Shown: one piece after another, positions 50,704 through 53,728 of the stretch
Layout of the letters: each line of letters starts with the position of its first letter
Position numbering within the stretch: position 1 is the first letter of the stretch
DNA from: JAZNQL01 sp045531205
GTDB taxonomy: Bacteria; Bacillota; Clostridia; UMGS1883; UMGS1540
Assembly (NCBI GenBank): GCA_045531205.1
Contig: JAZSDN010000031.1
Coordinates: 1 to 53,728 of the forward strand
DNA: 53,728 nucleotides
Reading direction: 5' to 3'
Program-made: the position numbers and the translations under genes
The notes under the pieces: generated by a model
Told to the model about the DNA's origin: nothing
The model's input: the letters and a program-made list of their open reading frames with translations, nothing else
Databases searched by the model: none

Positions 50704-50788
50704 GGAGGGGTTCCCGAGCGGCCAAAGGGGGCAGACTGTAAATCTGTTGTCACTGACTTCGGTGGTCCGAATCCACCCCCCTCCACCA
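50704..50788 (+). tRNA. tRNA-Tyr (anticodon GTA)
   Basis: This is an 85-base class II tRNA with a long variable arm. Acceptor arms are GGAGGGG and CCCCTCC, with discriminator A and an encoded CCA. The anticodon stem GCAGA/TCTGT encloses CTGTAAA with anticodon GTA. The variable arm contains ACTTCGGT. It begins six bases after tRNA-Thr, so both come from one transcript. Confidence 0.97.
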
Positions 50789-50820
50789 AAAGCCTATTGC
50801 TCAAAGCAGTAGGCTTTTTA
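50789..50820 (+). terminator. tRNA operon terminator
   Basis: AAAGCCTATTGC and GCAGTAGGCTTTTT pair with one mismatched turn around TCAAA directly after the tRNA-Tyr CCA end, followed by a T-rich stretch. Confidence 0.85.
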
Positions 50821-50861
50821 ATTTTTTGCAAAAATATGCTTATGATTTTCGGAGATAAAAA

Positions 50862-51749
50862 ATGAAAAATAAATGGACAAAAGTGCTTTTTGTGCTGCTT
50901 ACATTGCTTTCGATAGGCAGCGGTATACTGGTAGCAAGAGTAGTTGTTTCCCCCTTCAGTGTCGGAGAGCACGGAGAAGCTATCGACCCGCCCTCGGCAG
51001 ACGGACGTATAAATATACTTATGGTTGGTATTGACGAAGTAGGCTATAATACCGACGTTATTATGCTTGTAAATATAAATCCCGTACAGGAAAAGCTGAA
51101 TGTGCTTTCTATTCCAAGAGATACAAGAGTATATGTAGGAGGCTCGTACAGAAAAATAAATTCCGTGTACGGATATGCCGTTGCAAAAGACTTAAACAGG
51201 GAAGAAGTTCTTATAAACACAGTAAAAGCCTTAACAAACGAGCAACCCATACATTATTATGCAGTATTCAATGTAAAGGCATTTAGGGAAATTGTTGATA
51301 CTTTGGGCGGTGTTGAATATGACGTTCCAAGGAACTTTGATTACGAAGACCCCTACCAGAACCTTTCAATCCATATAGAAAAAGGCTTCCAGGTGCTTGA
51401 TGGTAAAAAGGCAGAAGGGTTAGTAAGATTCAGGGGCGACTATGCAGGAGGAGACCTGCAGAGAATAGGCGTTCAGCAGGACTTTATAAAAGAATTTTTA
51501 AGACAGAAATTAAAACTCGAATATGTCACAAAAATTCCCGATGTGTATAACAGCGTAACCGAAAGCGTACGCAGTAATATGAAAATAGGCGATATTACAG
51601 ATATAGCAATAGCGGCACAGAAAATAGGCACATCAATGCTTGATATACAAACACTTCCCGGTGAGGCACAGTATATAAACAACATATCCTACTACATCAA
51701 AAACGATGCACAAACATCACAGCTTTTAACAGAAAAATTCGGTGCATAA
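50862..51749 (+). CDS. LytR-CpsA-Psr (LCP) family protein
   Basis: LCP proteins attach wall teichoic acids, capsules or other glycopolymers to peptidoglycan. The 295-residue protein has a signal anchor (about 7-30). The LCP domain has INILMVGIDEVGYNTDVIMLV (about 50-70), LSIPRDTRVYV (about 84-94), YRKINSVYGYAV, and ARG-type residues at GLVRFRGDYAGGDLQRIGVQQ (about 186-206) that bind the polyprenyl pyrophosphate. GGAGA precedes the ATG. It may be partly read from the tRNA promoter. It could anchor the secondary cell-wall polymer recognised by the SLH proteins here. Confidence 0.94.
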   Translation: MKNKWTKVLFVLLTLLSIGSGILVARVVVSPFSVGEHGEAIDPPSADGRINILMVGIDEVGYNTDVIMLVNINPVQEKLNVLSIPRDTRVYVGGSYRKINSVYGYAVAKDLNREEVLINTVKALTNEQPIHYYAVFNVKAFREIVDTLGGVEYDVPRNFDYEDPYQNLSIHIEKGFQVLDGKKAEGLVRFRGDYAGGDLQRIGVQQDFIKEFLRQKLKLEYVTKIPDVYNSVTESVRSNMKIGDITDIAIAAQKIGTSMLDIQTLPGEAQYINNISYYIKNDAQTSQLLTEKFGA

Positions 51750-51757
51750 AAAAATAC

Positions 51758-51786
51758 TTGAAAAATTTTCATAAGCGTGATATAAT
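51758..51786 (+). promoter_or_regulatory. Promoter of the cyclophilin gene
   Basis: TTGAAA (51758-51763) and TATAAT (51781-51786) are 17 bp apart, 32 bases before the start codon. Confidence 0.8.
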
Positions 51787-51818
51787 ATTTTTTTGAAAGT
51801 GAAAAGGAGTGGCAGAAT

Positions 51819-52460
51819 ATGAAAAAACTTCTTATTTTAGTTTTGTGTTTTGTGCTTTGCATTTGTTTTGCAGCGTGCACCAATACAAAAACCACAGCGG
51901 GGGATAAAACAGACGAAAATGTACCCAAAGAAAAAGACGACACTTTAATAGATACACCTTTGATAGTTTATGATGAAGGAGAGACAGTTATGGTAACAAT
52001 AACAATGGAAGACGGCAGACAGATGAAGTTCAAGCTTTATCCCGATAAAGCACCCATAACAGTTGCAAATTTTGTAACACTTGCAAAGGAAGGCTTTTAC
52101 GATAACCTTACCTTCCACAGAATCATAGAAGGATTTATGATTCAGGGCGGTGACCCGCTTGGCACAGGCATGGGCGGTTCTGACAAGAACATAGTAGGAG
52201 AATTTGCAGCAAACGGTATAAATAACGATTTAAAACATATAAGAGGCGCAATTTCCATGGCACGCGCAAAGGACTATAACAGTGCAAGCTCACAGTTCTT
52301 TATTATGCACGAGGATGCAGATTATCTTGACGGTCAGTATGCCGCATTTGGTATGATGACAGAAGGATATGACGTTTTGGACGAACTTGCAGTTACACCC
52401 GTAAACGGCGATACACCTGTTACAAAGCCCGTTATAAAAACAATCACAGTTGAAGAATAA
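51819..52460 (+). CDS. Cyclophilin-type peptidyl-prolyl isomerase lipoprotein
   Basis: This 213-residue surface lipoprotein is predicted to help fold exported proteins. The signal peptide ends in a lipobox with Cys20 (FAAC). A Thr/Lys/Asp-rich linker follows, then the cyclophilin domain (about 60-213). That domain has TVANFVTLAKEGFYDNLTFH, the active-site FHRIIEGFMIQGGDPLGTG (about 103-121), ISMARAKDYNSASSQFFIM and DGQYAAFG. Catalytic Arg and Phe positions look conserved. AAAGGAGTGG precedes the ATG. Confidence 0.94.
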   Translation: MKKLLILVLCFVLCICFAACTNTKTTAGDKTDENVPKEKDDTLIDTPLIVYDEGETVMVTITMEDGRQMKFKLYPDKAPITVANFVTLAKEGFYDNLTFHRIIEGFMIQGGDPLGTGMGGSDKNIVGEFAANGINNDLKHIRGAISMARAKDYNSASSQFFIMHEDADYLDGQYAAFGMMTEGYDVLDELAVTPVNGDTPVTKPVIKTITVEE

Positions 52461-52506
52461 TATATTTATATATTAAAATAAAATTTTTTATTGGAGGTTT
52501 TTTACT

Positions 52507-53520
52507 ATGGCAGTAAAAGTTGCGATTAACGGTTTTGGACGTATCGGTCGTCTGGCATTCCGTCAGATGTTCGGTGCAGAAGGTTACGAGATAGTAGCTA
52601 TCAACGATCTTACAGATCCTAAAATGCTTGCTCACCTTCTTAAGTATGACTCTTCACAGGGCAGATACGACGGTCACACAGTTGTAGCTGGTGAAGACAG
52701 CATCACAGTAGATGGCAAAGAAATCAAAATCTATGCTATCAAAGACGCTAAAGAATGCCCCTGGGGCGCTCTTAATGTAGACGTTGTACTTGAATGTACA
52801 GGTTTCTACTGCTCAAAAGAAAAGTCACAGGCTCACATTGATGCAGGTGCAAAGAAAGTTGTTATTTCAGCTCCCGCAGGCAACGACCTTAAGACAATTG
52901 TTTTCAGCGTAAACGAAAACACACTTACAAAAGAAGATCAGATTATTTCTGCAGCTTCATGTACAACAAACTGCTTAGCTCCCATGGCTAAAGCATTGAA
53001 CGATTACGCTCCCATCCAGTCAGGTATCATGGCTACAATCCATGCTTACACAGGCGACCAGATGATTTTGGATGGTCCTCACCGCAAAGGCGACCTTCGC
53101 CGTGCACGTGCAGGCGCTGTAAACATCGTTCCTAACTCAACAGGTGCTGCAAAGGCTATCGGCCTTGTTATTCCTGAACTCAACGGCAAGCTCATCGGTG
53201 CTGCACAGAGAGTACCCGTTCCCACAGGTTCAACAACAATACTTACAGCAGTTGTAAAAGGCGCTGACGTTACAAAAGAAGGCATCAACGCTGCTATGAA
53301 GGCTGCTGCTTCCGAATCCTTCGGTTACAACGAAGACGAAATCGTTTCATCCGATATCATCGGGATCCGTTTCGGTTCACTCTTCGATGCTACACAGACA
53401 ATGGTAGCTAAAATTGCTGATGACCTTTACGAAGTACAGGTTGTTTCATGGTATGATAACGAAAATTCATACACAAGCCAGATGGTTAGAACAATCAAAT
53501 ACTTTGCAGAACTTGGCTAA
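52507..53520 (+). CDS. gap: Glyceraldehyde-3-phosphate dehydrogenase, type I
   Basis: GAPDH is the NAD-dependent glycolytic enzyme making 1,3-bisphosphoglycerate. The 337-residue length is normal. It has VAINGFGRIGRLAFRQM (4-20), the catalytic cysteine in ISAASCTTNCLAPMAK (about 150-165), and the C-terminal SWYDNENSYTSQMVRTI. TTGGAGGTTT precedes the ATG. Codon use is unlike most neighbours (CGT for Arg, GCT for Ala, TTC and AAC preferred) and resembles nifJ, as expected for a highly expressed gene. A clear promoter is not seen in the 46-base gap; TTGAAG at 52450 with an A/T-rich -10 is possible. A strong terminator follows. Confidence 0.97.
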   Translation: MAVKVAINGFGRIGRLAFRQMFGAEGYEIVAINDLTDPKMLAHLLKYDSSQGRYDGHTVVAGEDSITVDGKEIKIYAIKDAKECPWGALNVDVVLECTGFYCSKEKSQAHIDAGAKKVVISAPAGNDLKTIVFSVNENTLTKEDQIISAASCTTNCLAPMAKALNDYAPIQSGIMATIHAYTGDQMILDGPHRKGDLRRARAGAVNIVPNSTGAAKAIGLVIPELNGKLIGAAQRVPVPTGSTTILTAVVKGADVTKEGINAAMKAAASESFGYNEDEIVSSDIIGIRFGSLFDATQTMVAKIADDLYEVQVVSWYDNENSYTSQMVRTIKYFAELG

Positions 53521-53530
53521 TTAAAAATTT

Positions 53531-53562
53531 AAAAGCGTTGCACTTTGGTGCAACGCTTTTTT
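53531..53562 (+). terminator. gap terminator
   Basis: AAAAGCGTTGCAC (53531-53543) and GTGCAACGCTTTT (53548-53560) are perfect 13-base arms around TTTG, followed by TT. Confidence 0.93.
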
Positions 53563-53570
53563 ACTGCAAT

Positions 53571-53593
53571 AAAAAAAAGGCGGTGTAAACGCC
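53571..53593 (-). terminator. Minus-strand terminator right of gap
   Basis: On the minus strand GGCG (53593-53590) pairs with CGCC (53582-53579), followed by eight T. The stem is short. Its orientation suggests a convergent minus-strand gene beyond the right edge. Confidence 0.4.
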
Positions 53594-53649
53594 ACAACCA
53601 GGTAAGGCAGTTTTGGTTTTGAAGCCATATTTTTAATTTATACTACATC

Positions 53650-53687
53650 AAAAAAGCCCGAAATACGTTAAGTATTACGGGCTTTTT
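53650..53687. terminator. Hairpin near the right edge, terminator-like both ways
   Basis: GCCCG (53656-53660) pairs with CGGGC (53678-53682), then an A-A mismatch, then AATAC with GTATT around GTTAA. It has A-run and T-run flanks. The remaining sequence to the window end shows no gene. Confidence 0.75.
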
Positions 53688-53728
53688 ATTCTTTGTCTAA
53701 ATATAAAAATCTGATATTCAAAACTGCA

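Noticed and set aside
52507..53520. Horizontal transfer of gap because of different codon use
   Set aside because: nifJ shares the same bias, which fits high expression better than transfer.
53563..53628. Small minus-strand frame starting MASKPKLPY
   Set aside because: It has no ribosome binding site and reads through two terminator hairpins into the gap terminator.

Overview
The window comes from a low-GC, anaerobic, monoderm Firmicute of the class Clostridia, probably an uncultured or gut-type member of a spore-forming lineage. Evidence for this is an Rnf complex (rnfCDGEAB order), pyruvate:ferredoxin oxidoreductase (nifJ), sporulation genes (spoIIP, ytxC), SLH-domain surface proteins, an EndoA/MazF toxin locus, Firmicute-type proteins (RNase M5, long-form HPF, DUF378, DUF554) and strong AGGAGG ribosome binding sites. 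No phage, plasmid, insertion sequence or CRISPR array is visible. Most of it is chromosomal core with small accessory pockets.

Layout. 1-7.6 kb (+): the Rnf operon, continuing with overlap into a CPBP-family membrane protease and then thrS. 7.6-8.3 kb: an intergenic pocket with degenerate repeats and, on the minus strand, a promoter, a long rod-shaped RNA with its own intrinsic terminator, and a 52-residue acidic ORF. 8.3-17 kb (-): an orphan glycoside-hydrolase-like protein, nifJ with an operator-like palindrome at its promoter, ytxC plus a DUF6873-like gene, and tsaD. 17.2-19.8 kb: NlpC/P60 hydrolase, Nudix hydrolase, DUF378 protein, then a small XRE regulator divergent from a secreted stalk-domain protein, with two identical-arm operators between them. 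19.9-21.7 kb (-): SLH protein. 22-29.9 kb (+): typA-comEC-holA, a glycosyltransferase, hpf, RNase M5 and DUF554.

29.9-37 kb (-): a five-gene operon of MacA-like adaptor, ABC ATPase, FtsX-type permease, SLH protein and lipid kinase. 37.1-40.1 kb (-): serC-serA followed by rph. 40.3-42.6 kb: spoIIP (+) convergent with an antitoxin-toxin-regulator operon (ndoAI, ndoA, XRE/S24-like). 42.7-50.4 kb (-): a long operon from one good promoter: small export protein, metK, an 88-residue membrane protein, recD2, comF, a short QueG-like protein, DUF6106 and nnr. 50.6-53.5 kb (+): tRNA-Thr and tRNA-Tyr, an LCP protein, a cyclophilin lipoprotein and gap.

Metabolically, PFOR reduces ferredoxin, Rnf couples ferredoxin oxidation to NAD reduction and an ion gradient, and GAPDH and SerC/SerA provide glycolysis and serine entry. 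The most unusual candidate is the minus-strand RNA at 7987-8181. It has a promoter whose predicted start is the first base of a 22-bp closing stem, an asymmetric central bubble, an 18-bp middle stem and a UUCG-capped terminator. The architecture recalls 6S RNA, but I cannot assign it to a family from sequence alone.
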